Of a stretch of 64,000 nucleotides of DNA, positions 28,759 to 36,308 are shown in pieces. Origin of the DNA: CAWBJP01 sp044867425 (lineage in GTDB: Bacteria > Actinomycetota > Acidimicrobiia > IMCC26256 > BP-133); contig JBIOUX010000220.1 of assembly GCA_044867425.1 (NCBI GenBank), positions 1-64,000 on the forward strand. The letters are read 5' to 3'. A program made the translations under genes and the position numbers. The number at the start of each line of letters is the position of its first letter. Positions within the stretch are counted from its first letter, which is position 1. Below the pieces are notes generated by a model. It worked only from the letters and a program-made list of their open reading frames with translations. It did no database searches and was not told the origin of the DNA.

Positions 28759-30141
28759 GTGGCAAGCGTTATGACGATCCCCCCTCGGGCCAAGGACCCC
28801 TTCACCAAGGTTGTGGCCGCCGGAGCAGCTGTGGTGTTCCTGGCCGGCGTGGCCAGCGCCTTCGCCATGTCCGGACCCTCCGGCTCGGGCGGCTTCGACG
28901 TGCAGGCCGCCGCTCCCGGCGCCGCCGGCACGTCGGGATCGGCGACCGTCCAGACACCGGTCGGCTCGGCCTCGGCCCACAAGAAGTCGTCCCCGACGAC
29001 GCTGGGCGGCTCGTTCTCGTCGCCGGTCGGCGGGGCGGCGGCGACCGCCACGGCGCCGGCCGCACCCGGCGGTCTTCTTCCGGCCCCGGGCGTGACCGGG
29101 GGGCTGCGCACCCCGGCGCCGGCCGCCAGCAGCCTGCTGCCGGGCGCCAAGCCGACCACCGCTCCCAAGCCCGGCTCCAGCACCCCCAACGCGGTCGTGG
29201 AAGCCGACGGCACCCTCACCCTGCCGGGCCTCGACGTCCCCATCCTCGGCGACCTCCTGGGCGACCTCGGGGTCACCGAGGTGCCCGTGGTCTCGGACCT
29301 GCTCAACGGCCTCTCGCCCGAGGTGCTCGCCCTCGTCAACCAGCTGCTGGGCTCGGTTCCGGCCGAGGACCTGCTTGCGCTCCAGAACGTCCTCGCCACC
29401 CTGCCGCCCGCCGCCGTCCCCGACCTGACCGCCCTCCTCGGCGGCATCTCTCCGGAGAGCCTCCCGGTGGTCGGCCAGCTCCTCAATCTCCTGCCGGTCG
29501 CCAACGCGCCGCTGGCCGGTTCCGTGCTCTCCGGGCTGCCGGCGGGCGGCGTCCCCGCCCTGGGCGGGCTGCTCACCTCGCTTCCGGTGGGGCAGGTCGA
29601 TGCGGTGGGCACGGTGCTCAACACGCTCTCGGCGGCCGACCTGACGACGCTCGGCAACCTCCTCGCCGCCTCCGACGGGACGAAGTCGCTGACCAGCCTG
29701 GTCGGGGGCAGCTCGGGTGGGCTCGTCGGTGGGCTGCTCGGGGGGCTGCTCGGTGGGTCGAGCCCCCTGTCGTCCTCGGGCCTGTCGACCGTCAACTCGC
29801 TCCTCGGTGGCCTGCCCACCTCCAGCCTGCCCCTGGTGGGAACGCTCATCAACTCACTGTCCACGGCCCAGGCCCGCGATGTCGGCCAGCTGCTGACGGG
29901 CCTGCCCGACGCCGGGCTGCCCGTCCTCGGCCAGGTGCTGGGGGCGGTGCCGGCCAGTGGCCTGCCGCTGGTGGGCCAGCTGATCGGCTCGGCCACCGCC
30001 GACGGCGGCCTCCCGTTGGTCGGCTCGCTCCTCACCGGCCTGCCGACGGGGAGCCTGCCGGTGGTCGGCACCCTGCTCAGCACCAGCACGGTCGAGAGCC
30101 TCCCGCTGGTCGGCGACCTCCTGGGCATCCTGGGCCTGTAG
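28759..30141 (+). CDS. Secreted repeat protein built of 15-residue Leu/Pro/Gly units
   Basis: A 460-residue protein with an N-terminal hydrophobic segment (VVAAGAAVVFLAGVASAFA) that could be a signal peptide or anchor, then an Ala/Pro/Ser/Thr-rich linker of about 100 residues. The rest is a tandem array of 15-residue units with the pattern LLxxLPxxxLPxVGx (for example LLTGLPDAGLPVLGQ): nine units (29254-29658), a Gly/Ser-rich break, and seven more (29800-30117), ending LLGILGL. Such short, regular Leu/Pro/Gly units suggest a solenoid or amphipathic fibre on the cell surface. I know no named family that fits. Start GTG 28759 has GGAGGG 4 bases upstream; an ATG at 28771 is possible. A strong terminator follows. 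Confidence 0.8.
   Translation: MASVMTIPPRAKDPFTKVVAAGAAVVFLAGVASAFAMSGPSGSGGFDVQAAAPGAAGTSGSATVQTPVGSASAHKKSSPTTLGGSFSSPVGGAAATATAPAAPGGLLPAPGVTGGLRTPAPAASSLLPGAKPTTAPKPGSSTPNAVVEADGTLTLPGLDVPILGDLLGDLGVTEVPVVSDLLNGLSPEVLALVNQLLGSVPAEDLLALQNVLATLPPAAVPDLTALLGGISPESLPVVGQLLNLLPVANAPLAGSVLSGLPAGGVPALGGLLTSLPVGQVDAVGTVLNTLSAADLTTLGNLLAASDGTKSLTSLVGGSSGGLVGGLLGGLLGGSSPLSSSGLSTVNSLLGGLPTSSLPLVGTLINSLSTAQARDVGQLLTGLPDAGLPVLGQVLGAVPASGLPLVGQLIGSATADGGLPLVGSLLTGLPTGSLPVVGTLLSTSTVESLPLVGDLLGILGL
29254..29658 (+). repeat. 45-bp coding repeats, block 1 (9 units)
   Basis: Nine consecutive 45-bp units, each encoding 15 residues beginning L/V-L and ending in a small or polar residue. Units differ in DNA sequence, so they are old or under protein-level selection, not recent copies. 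Confidence 0.85.
29800..30117 (+). repeat. 45-bp coding repeats, block 2 (7 units)
   Basis: Seven more units of the same 15-residue pattern (one has 16), closer to the consensus LLxGLPxxxLPLVGx than block 1. The break between the blocks is a Gly/Ser-rich segment (GGLVGGLLGGLLGGSS). Confidence 0.85.
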
Positions 30142-30195
30142 ACCGCCGGCCTGACCGGCCCGGCTCCACCGCCGGTCGGGCCCTCAGAGAACCCG

Positions 30196-30236
30196 CCTGT
30201 CCGGCCGGCCCCCCGCCAGGGGCCGGCCTGGACAGG
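30196..30236 (+). terminator. Long hairpin terminator
   Basis: Arms of 17 bp pair with a single bulged T: CCTGTCC plus GGCCGGCCCC on the left and GGGGCCGGCC plus GGACAGG on the right, around a 6-nt loop. It ends the repeat protein transcript. Confidence 0.7.
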
Positions 30237-30251
30237 CCGAGGACCCCGGCT

Positions 30252-30257
30252 TACCTT
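30252..30257 (+). promoter_or_regulatory. Leaderless -10 box (TACCTT)
   Basis: TACCTT, then CGCCCG, then the GTG at 30264. Confidence 0.5.
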
Positions 30258-30263
30258 CGCCCG

Positions 30264-30644
30264 GTGCCGGCGATCCGTGATCGAGCGACCGACGTGCTGG
30301 CCGGGGTGATGGGTGGCGTCGGCTCGCTGCACTTCTTCGCCGCCGACTTCCTGGAGACCATCGTGCCCGCCTGGATGCCGGCCAAGCGGGCGGTGGTCTA
30401 CGGGAGCGGCATCCTCGAGATCATCTGCGCGCTGGGCCTGGCCCGACGGAGACGCTGGGCCGGCCCACTCAGCGCCGCCGTGCTGCTGGCCATCTGGACG
30501 GCCAACATCCAGATGGCGCTCGACGCCGGCTCCGGCCACCACGCCGGCATCTGGGACAGCCGGATCGCCATGTGGGCCCGGGTCCCCATGCAGATCCCGA
30601 TGATCTGGGTGGCCTGGCGCGCCCACCCGGCACGCCGTCGATGA
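30264..30644 (+). CDS. Small DoxX-like membrane protein
   Basis: A 126-residue protein with about four hydrophobic helices. LAGVMGGVGSLHFFAADFLETIVPAWMP, then VYGSGILEIICALGLARRRRWAGPLSAAVLLAIWTANI fits the four-helix DoxX-like pattern (GxxHF..., SG..E...GLxL). These proteins are integral membrane proteins of unclear function, sometimes tied to thiosulfate:quinone oxidation or redox stress. The GTG start with a TANNNT box 6 nt upstream indicates a leaderless mRNA. Confidence 0.7.
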   Translation: MPAIRDRATDVLAGVMGGVGSLHFFAADFLETIVPAWMPAKRAVVYGSGILEIICALGLARRRRWAGPLSAAVLLAIWTANIQMALDAGSGHHAGIWDSRIAMWARVPMQIPMIWVAWRAHPARRR

Positions 30645-30717
30645 TTCTCTCCGGGCCGCGCCTCCCCAAATCCGCACGTCACCGTGGAGGGAAGACCCGT
30701 CCCGCAAGGAGGCCCGG

Positions 30718-31878
30718 TCAGGGCGGATCAGGTCCGCGTGCCCTGCCTCGGAGGAGGCCGGCGTCGCGGTCCCGGCGGGTCTTCGCCTGATGGTGGGGCC
30801 AGCACAGGAGTTGCAGGTTCTCGAGGGATGTTGGCCCGTGGTTGCCGCGGGGATTCCGATGGTCGCGTTCCAGGTGGTAGCGACGGTCACAGCCCTCCTC
30901 GGCGCAGCTGACCCCGTCGAACTCCGGAGGGGCGCCCAGGGTCAGGGCGGTAAGAACCTCGGCGTTGATGTGCCGGCCGAAGTGGGCCACCGTTTCGATC
31001 CGGGTCCCGTCGTGGACCACCGCCTTCAAGAAGGCGTCCTCCGCCAGCTCCTTGATCACCGACACCGGGACAGGTCCGCCGCCCACCAGGTGAACCGGCT
31101 CGCCCGGGTGGGCGTGACCCCGCCGGAAGGCCCCCAGATCACACACGATCACCAGATCCGCCGACCGGGCCCTGCCCTTCCCTCCGCCGGCCACCACACG
31201 CATCAGGGCGTCAGCGGCGTGGGCCTCCCGGTGCTCAGGTTCACCGTCCCGTTTCGCCTGGCGAAGCAGCCGATCCGTCTCAGCGTCGAGGCGGTTCACG
31301 AACGGCAAGCCCACCTCCGGGGGCAGCTCGCCCCTGAACCCCACCATGCCCAGGTCTGTCCGCCAGTGCCGGAACGTTCTCGCCTGATGCTGGCGGGCGT
31401 GCAGGGCCTCGGGGTCGATGGCCCCCAGCCGGCGTTTGCGGCCCTGCGCTCTCAGGGTCTTCAGGCTGCCGTCCCTGGCCACCGCCAGCAGCTCCGCCTC
31501 CGACCCCGGACACTCCGCTTCCGTCTTGGCCACCTCGGCCGCCTGGGCCAACGACAGCTCACCCGCCGTCACCGCCGCCCGGGTGTCCGGCATCTCTCTC
31601 AATGCCCGGGCCGTCTCCAGCTCCGCCTTGGCCTCCACCGTCGACGTCCCCGACGTCCGCGCCAGCCAGTCAGCGGCATCGGCGAACCCCTTCTGCCGAT
31701 GGGCCCCGCACTCCACCGCCCGGGCCGCGGCCAGCACCCGAGCCGCGTCACAGGCCTTCCCCGTCTCCGCCAGCTCCTCCGCCACCACGGCCGAGTCCTC
31801 ACCGGCCCAGAGCCTGGGATCGAAAGCGACCAACGCCTCCCGCAGCGCTCTCGCTTTGGCAAGCAGACCCTCGGACAC
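30718..31878 (-). CDS. HNH endonuclease with DUF222 (13E12-type) domain
   Basis: A 386-residue protein of the actinobacterial DUF222/HNH (mycobacterial 13E12 repeat) family. The N-terminal two thirds is helical DUF222 (TRAAVTAGELSLAQAAEVAKT, then LMRVVAG). The C-terminus holds the HNH fold: paired cysteines in CAEEGCDRRYHLERDHRNP, then SLENLQLLCWPHHQAKT, giving Cys4-type zinc ligands and the His-Asn-His core. These genes occur in many copies in actinobacterial genomes and are thought to be mobile-element related or DNA-repair nucleases; their function is unproven. Start GTG 31878 with GGAGG upstream. It has a clear sigma-70-type promoter. Confidence 0.9.
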   Translation of the reverse strand: MSEGLLAKARALREALVAFDPRLWAGEDSAVVAEELAETGKACDAARVLAAARAVECGAHRQKGFADAADWLARTSGTSTVEAKAELETARALREMPDTRAAVTAGELSLAQAAEVAKTEAECPGSEAELLAVARDGSLKTLRAQGRKRRLGAIDPEALHARQHQARTFRHWRTDLGMVGFRGELPPEVGLPFVNRLDAETDRLLRQAKRDGEPEHREAHAADALMRVVAGGGKGRARSADLVIVCDLGAFRRGHAHPGEPVHLVGGGPVPVSVIKELAEDAFLKAVVHDGTRIETVAHFGRHINAEVLTALTLGAPPEFDGVSCAEEGCDRRYHLERDHRNPRGNHGPTSLENLQLLCWPHHQAKTRRDRDAGLLRGRARGPDPP

Positions 31879-31990
31879 GACACCTCCGCTCGATGCCCGG
31901 CGCGCAAGAACGCCGAATCCGAATCGGTAAGGAGGGCCGTGGATCTACGGTGACCTCGAGGCCACGTGCGGCGAACCGCCTGGCGGGGCC

Positions 31991-32020
31991 AGCCTAGCGA
32001 ACAGACGTACGGAATGTCAA
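31991..32020 (-). promoter_or_regulatory. Consensus promoter for the HNH gene
   Basis: On the minus strand a perfect TTGACA (32015-32020) and TAGGCT (31991-31996) are separated by 18 bases. This is the best classical promoter in the window. It implies a leader of about 105 nt before the GTG at 31878, a stretch (31879-31990) in which I see no gene. Confidence 0.65.
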
Positions 32021-32045
32021 GACGGTAATTCTTCGATCGGGCCGC

Positions 32046-32276
32046 TCAGCCGGTGACCTCGCGGCGGTGCCCGGCCTGGAGGACGACCGCGCTCTCCCGG
32101 TCGATCAAGGCGGGATCCGCCACCGCCACCCGGCAGGGGGTGACGGCCACCAGCGTGGCCGTGCGGCCGCCGCCCTCCAGGCCCGCCCGCTCGCCGACCA
32201 GGGCATGGGCGCGATGGAAGGATCTGGGCGGGGCTCGGAGATCGCCGGAGTGCGTCAGGGTACGGGTGCGCCGCAC
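32046..32276 (-). pseudogene. Remnant of a cyclic nucleotide-binding (CNB) domain
   Basis: A 76-residue frame whose C-terminal half, HALVGERAGLEGGGRTATLV and VTPCRVAVADPALIDRE, closely follows the phosphate-binding cassette and last strands of CNB domains (GE-R-A-L--G--RTATV-A-TPCR). The codon usage fits coding. The first 30 residues do not resemble a CNB domain, and the N-terminal beta barrel is missing. In full CNB domains the cassette reads GExxLL...RxATV with a conserved Arg; here R of GGRTATL is kept. It is either a small truncated protein or the tail of a lost gene, perhaps displaced when the PadR operon was placed here. Confidence 0.5.
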
Positions 32277-32451
32277 CGCCCCGGGCGGGGCCGCCGACGT
32301 TTGTCCCCCGCTGTCACACTTCGGACAGAGGGGCTAGTCCGACATGATCAGGACCTGAGCTCCCAGACCTTCGTCCGGGCGGGCCGGCAGTCTGGCCGCC
32401 GGCACCGGGGCAAAGGGCACGAAGCTGGCGGGAGGCTGTTCCCGGGCCTGG
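32277..32451. other. Non-coding or decayed stretch upstream of padR
   Basis: No complete gene is seen. On the minus strand, a stretch ending at a TAG at 32334 (PPASFVPFAPVPAARLPARP and then DEGLGAQVLIMSD) has coding-like codon use and may be the tail of a broken gene, but I recognise no family. Confidence 0.3.
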
Positions 32452-32479
32452 GTATATCCCGTATACATACTCAGTATGT
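32452..32479. promoter_or_regulatory. Two adjoining dyads, probable PadR operators
   Basis: GTATA-N5-TATAC (32452-32466) overlaps by two bases the perfect 15-bp palindrome ACATACT-C-AGTATGT (32465-32479). They lie 20 bases upstream of the padR start in an otherwise GC-rich region. AT-rich dyads with ATGT/ACAT halves are the usual PadR targets, so autoregulation of the exporter operon is likely. Confidence 0.65.
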
Positions 32480-32498
32480 TGACTCCTGGAACCCCATC

Positions 32499-33089
32499 AT
32501 GAGCGTCCGGCACGCCCTGCTGGCGCTGCTCAGTGAGGGGCCGAAGTACGGCCTCCAGCTGCGCCACGAGTTCGAGGCCCGGACCGGAGAGGTCTGGCCC
32601 CTCAACGTCGGGCAGGTGTACACCACCCTCCAGCGCCTGGAGCGCGACGGGCTGGTGGAGTCCGACGACGCCGAGCCGGACGGGCCCCAGAAGGGCTTCC
32701 GGATCACGAGCGCCGGCCAGGGTGAGCTCATCGGCTGGCTACGGACACCGCCCGACACCGACGTCCCGCCCCGGGACGAGCTCGTCATCAAGGTGCTGGT
32801 CGCCCTCACCGTCCCCGGGGTCGACATCGCCGACCTCCTCCAGGTCCACCGCCGGCACCTGGTGGAGGGGATGCAGCGCTACACCCGTCTGAAGCAGGAC
32901 GCCAGGGAAGAAGACGTGAGCCTGGCCCTGGTGGCCGACGCCGAGATCTTCCGGCTCGAGGCTCTGGTCCGCTGGATCGACGCCGCCGACGTGCGCCTGG
33001 CGCGCTTCCCCGTGGCGCAGCCCGAGGCGACGCCGGCGACCCCGCCGGTGGCCCGACGGGCCCGGCGAGCGACGGGAGCCCGGCGATGA
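32499..33089 (+). CDS. PadR family transcriptional regulator
   Basis: A 196-residue regulator. The winged helix at the N-terminus starts MSVRHALLALLSEGPKYGLQL and contains the PadR signature VYTTLQRLERDGLVES; the C-terminal half is the helical VirF-type dimerisation and ligand region (ELVIKVLVALTVPGVDIADLLQVHRRHL). PadR repressors often control multidrug and lipid exporters and are released by the exported compound. It is the first gene of a three-gene operon (padR - ATPase - permease), each joined by ATGA overlaps, and has matching operators just upstream. Confidence 0.93.
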   Translation: MSVRHALLALLSEGPKYGLQLRHEFEARTGEVWPLNVGQVYTTLQRLERDGLVESDDAEPDGPQKGFRITSAGQGELIGWLRTPPDTDVPPRDELVIKVLVALTVPGVDIADLLQVHRRHLVEGMQRYTRLKQDAREEDVSLALVADAEIFRLEALVRWIDAADVRLARFPVAQPEATPATPPVARRARRATGARR

Positions 33090-33811
33090 CCCCGGCACTG
33101 GAGCTGCGCCAGGTGTCGAAGACCTACGGGTGGGGCCCCGGCGAAGTGCACGCCCTGCGCACCGTGGACCTGGTGGTGAACCCCGGCGAGCTGGTGGCCA
33201 TCATGGGTCCCAGCGGCTCGGGCAAGAGCACGCTGCTCACCATCGCGGGGACCCTGGAGGAGGCCACGGCCGGCGAGGTCGTGATCGCCGGCGCGGCCGT
33301 CTCGCAGATGTCGAAGAACGACCGGGCCCGGCTGCGCCGGCGGTCCATCGGCTACGTCTTCCAGGACTTCAACCTCCTGGCCGGGCTCAGCGCCCTGGAG
33401 AACGTCATCCTGCCCCTGGAGCTCGACGGCCTGGGCGGGAAGGCGGCCCGGGCGGCGGGACTGGAGGCGCTGGACCAGTTCGGCCTGGCCGACAAGGCGG
33501 CCCGCTACCCCGACGAGCTCTCCGGCGGGGAGCGCCAGCGGGTGGCCATCGCCCGCGCCGTCGCCGGCGACCGCCACCTGCTGCTGGCCGACGAGCCCAC
33601 CGGCGCCCTCGACTCGGTCAACGGCGAAGGGGTCATGCGCCTGGTGCGGGGCGCCTGCTCGCGGGGCGTGGCCGGCGTGATCGTCACCCACGACGCCCAG
33701 CTGGCGTCGTGGGCCGACCGGGTCGTCTTCATCCGGGACGGGCGGGTCATCGACCAGACAGCGGCACCGGCCGGTCCCGAGTCCCTCCTCGCCTCGGGCC
33801 TGAATTCATGA
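33086..33811 (+). CDS. ABC transporter ATP-binding protein (MacB/LolD class)
   Basis: A 241-residue ATPase with Walker A GPSGSGKSTLL, Q-loop FQDFNLLAG, signature LSGGERQRVAIARAV, Walker B LLLADEPTGALDS and switch VTHDAQ. It overlaps the padR stop and the permease start by 4 bases on each side, so the three proteins are translated together. It energises the FtsX-type permease that follows. Confidence 0.93.
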   Translation: MTPALELRQVSKTYGWGPGEVHALRTVDLVVNPGELVAIMGPSGSGKSTLLTIAGTLEEATAGEVVIAGAAVSQMSKNDRARLRRRSIGYVFQDFNLLAGLSALENVILPLELDGLGGKAARAAGLEALDQFGLADKAARYPDELSGGERQRVAIARAVAGDRHLLLADEPTGALDSVNGEGVMRLVRGACSRGVAGVIVTHDAQLASWADRVVFIRDGRVIDQTAAPAGPESLLASGLNS

Positions 33812-36252
33812 AAGCCGCCTCGGCCCGGCGGGCCGTGCTCCGCTGGGCGTGGCGCCTGTTCCGGCGCGAGTGGCGCTCGCAGATCCTGGTCGTGACCCTC
33901 CTGGCGGTGGCCGTCACCGCCGCCACCTTCGGCGCCGCCTTCACCTACAACATGTCGTCGGACGGCGAGGGCCAGTTCGGCTCCGCCGACCAGCTCATCA
34001 GCTTCGGCGGGTCCGACCCCGACGCCACCGCCACCGACATCGCCGCCGCCCGCCGGTTCTTCGGGACCATCGACGTGATCACCAGCCGCCCGTTCCGGGT
34101 ACCGGGCCTGGGCAAGCCGTTCCCGCTCCGGGCCCAGGACCCGGACGGCGCCTTCACCGGCACCATGCTGGCCCTCCGTTCCGGCCGTTACCCCACGGGT
34201 CCCGGCGACGTCGCCCTCACCGAGGACCTGGCCCAGCTCTTCGTCGTGGGCGTGGGCGGGACGGTCGAGATCGACGGCCGCCGGCTCCAGGTGGTCGGCC
34301 TGGTGGAGAACCGGGGTGACCTGAGCGAGGACTTCGCCCTGGTGGCACCCGCCCATGCCGGGACGCCGGAGACGGTGACCATCCTGGTGGCCGGGAGCCG
34401 CGACAACGTCGAGGCCTTCCGGAACACCATGACCGTGACCGGCAACGTCAGGCGGGAGTCGCGCCGCAACGACAAGGCGGTGGCGGCCCTCGCCACCTTC
34501 AGCATGGCGGCGGTGGCCATGCTCCTCGTCGCCCTCATCGCCGCCGCCGGCTTCGTGGTGCTGGCCCAGCGCCGGCTCCGCTCGCTGGGCATGCTGTCGG
34601 CGCTGGGCGCCACGGAGCGCCATGTCCGCCTGGTGACCCTGCTCAACGGCACGCTGGTCGGGATGGTGGCGGCCGCCACCGGCACGGTGAGCGGGCTCCT
34701 GGTATGGGCGGCGGCCATCGGACGGGTGGAGGAGGCGGCCGGGCACCGGATCGACGGCCTGTCGGCTCCCTGGTGGCTGGTGGCCGCCGGCATCGGGCTG
34801 GCGGTGGCCACCGCCACGGGGGCGGCGTGGTGGCCGGCCCGGGCGATGGCCCGCATCCCCACCGTCCAGGCCCTGTCCATGCGACCGCTCCGGCCCAAGC
34901 CGGCGCACCGGTCGGCGGTGCTGGCCGTGCTCCTGATCCTGGCCGGGGTGGGCTGCTTCGCCCTCGCCCGGGAGGTGGAACCCGGCCCCATGGGAACCGG
35001 GGCGGCGTACCCCTGGCTCATCATCGCCGGCACCCTGGCCATCCCCATCGGGGTGCTCATGATCTCGCCCCTCGCTGTCCGGGCCGCCGCCCGGTGGACG
35101 GCCCACCTGCCCGTCGCCGGCCGGCTCGCTCTGCGGGACCTGGGCCGCTATCAGGCCCGCGCCGGAGCCGCCCTGGCCGCCATCAGCCTGGCCCTGGGCG
35201 TCCCCGTGGCCGTGGTCATCGCCGCCAGCGCCGCCGAGCGGGTGCCCGCCGAGGGCAACCTGTCGGACCGCCAGCTCCTGATCCGCTTCGACAGGCCCGT
35301 CATGGGCACCGAGCGCACCGCCGCCGAGATCGAGGCGCTCGACGGCCGCATCGACGAGTTCGCCGCCACCCTGGGCTCGGGCTCGGGCGAGGCCGGCGTC
35401 ACGCCCCTGGACGTCCCCGTCAACCCGAACGTCGCCCCCGAGGTCGGCCCCCGGGGCCTGGTCCGCCCGCCCGTCGCCCTGTTCCGGCGGTCCCCGGGCG
35501 CCGAGCACGCCGAGGGCGTCCCCCTGTACGTGGCCACGCCCCAGCTCCTGGCCGCGGTGGGCGCCGACCCCGGCGCCCTCGACGCCCACGAGCTCTTCAC
35601 CACCGACCCGGACGCCGAGCTCATGCTGTTCAGCACCAAGATGGACCACATCGCCGTGACCGACGCGGCGGCGATCCAAGCTCCCGCCTACGACTCCCTG
35701 CCCGAGAGCTTCCTCAGCCCGTCGGCCGTCCGCGCCCATGGGTGGGAACAGGCCCGGACCGGCTGGCTGGTCGAGAGCGCGCAGGCGCTGACCGCCGAGG
35801 AACGGGACGCCGCCCGGGACCTGGCTCTCGAGGAAGGGCTCAGCATCGAGACCAGGCAGGACCAGGCGTCGCTCTCGACCCTGCGCACCGGGGCCACCGC
35901 CGCCGGCATGCTCCTGGCCTTGGGCGTGCTGGCCATGACCGTGGGGCTCATCCGCAGCGAGGCCGCCGGCGACCTGCGCACCCTCACCGCCACCGGAGCG
36001 ACGGGCACGGTCCGGCGGAACCTGACCGCCGCCACCGCCGGAGCCCTGGCCCTGCTCGGCGTCGTGCTGGGCACGGCCGGCGCCTACCTGGTGATGTTCG
36101 GGGCCTACCTCGGCCGCCTCGGCGACCTCACCAACGTGCCCGTGGCCCACCTCGGCGCCATCGCTCTCGGCGTCCCTCTCCTGGCCGCCGTGGTCAGCTG
36201 GCTCCTGTCCGGCCGCCAGCCGAGCGCCATCGCCCGGGCCGCCTTCGAGTAG
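33808..36252 (+). CDS. ABC transporter permease with two FtsX domains
   Basis: An 814-residue membrane protein with a signal-anchor helix (ILVVTLLAVAVTAATFGAAF) and a duplicated FtsX architecture: a first extracytoplasmic domain, three helices (around SMAAVAMLLVALIAAAGFVVL and RSLGMLSALGATERHV), central helices, a second extracytoplasmic domain (about residues 475-690) and a last three-helix FtsX unit (GATAAGMLLALGVLAMTVGL, TLTATGATGTVRRNL). This is the layout of the large single-chain permeases found with PadR regulators and MacB-like ATPases, often linked with antimicrobial peptide or lipid export. Cargo unknown. Confidence 0.9.
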   Translation: MKAASARRAVLRWAWRLFRREWRSQILVVTLLAVAVTAATFGAAFTYNMSSDGEGQFGSADQLISFGGSDPDATATDIAAARRFFGTIDVITSRPFRVPGLGKPFPLRAQDPDGAFTGTMLALRSGRYPTGPGDVALTEDLAQLFVVGVGGTVEIDGRRLQVVGLVENRGDLSEDFALVAPAHAGTPETVTILVAGSRDNVEAFRNTMTVTGNVRRESRRNDKAVAALATFSMAAVAMLLVALIAAAGFVVLAQRRLRSLGMLSALGATERHVRLVTLLNGTLVGMVAAATGTVSGLLVWAAAIGRVEEAAGHRIDGLSAPWWLVAAGIGLAVATATGAAWWPARAMARIPTVQALSMRPLRPKPAHRSAVLAVLLILAGVGCFALAREVEPGPMGTGAAYPWLIIAGTLAIPIGVLMISPLAVRAAARWTAHLPVAGRLALRDLGRYQARAGAALAAISLALGVPVAVVIAASAAERVPAEGNLSDRQLLIRFDRPVMGTERTAAEIEALDGRIDEFAATLGSGSGEAGVTPLDVPVNPNVAPEVGPRGLVRPPVALFRRSPGAEHAEGVPLYVATPQLLAAVGADPGALDAHELFTTDPDAELMLFSTKMDHIAVTDAAAIQAPAYDSLPESFLSPSAVRAHGWEQARTGWLVESAQALTAEERDAARDLALEEGLSIETRQDQASLSTLRTGATAAGMLLALGVLAMTVGLIRSEAAGDLRTLTATGATGTVRRNLTAATAGALALLGVVLGTAGAYLVMFGAYLGRLGDLTNVPVAHLGAIALGVPLLAAVVSWLLSGRQPSAIARAAFE

Positions 36253-36300
36253 CGGCGGACCCCCGCCGGCGGCCGGACCACTGGCCGCCGGCATCCGCCG
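36253..36300 (+). terminator. Two-tier hairpin after the permease gene
   Basis: An inner perfect 10-bp stem GCCGGCGGCC (36265-36274) with GGCCGCCGGC (36283-36292) sits inside an outer 7-bp stem CGGCGGA (36253-36259) with TCCGCCG (36294-36300). It follows directly on the permease stop and stands 8 bases before the cyclase start, so it either ends the exporter operon or hides the cyclase start in a read-through mRNA. Confidence 0.6.
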
Positions 36301-36308
36301 GTACCAAC

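Noticed and set aside
29254..30117. CRISPR-like array
   Set aside because: The 45-bp periodicity is coding, units are not identical, and there are no unique spacers.
28710..30890. A 726-codon minus-strand frame opposite the repeat protein
   Set aside because: Low-complexity Ser/Pro/Arg product, antisense to a well-supported gene with signal, repeats, RBS and terminator.
33505..36294. A 929-codon minus-strand frame opposite the PadR-linked permease
   Set aside because: Same shadow effect; the plus-strand permease explains the region fully.
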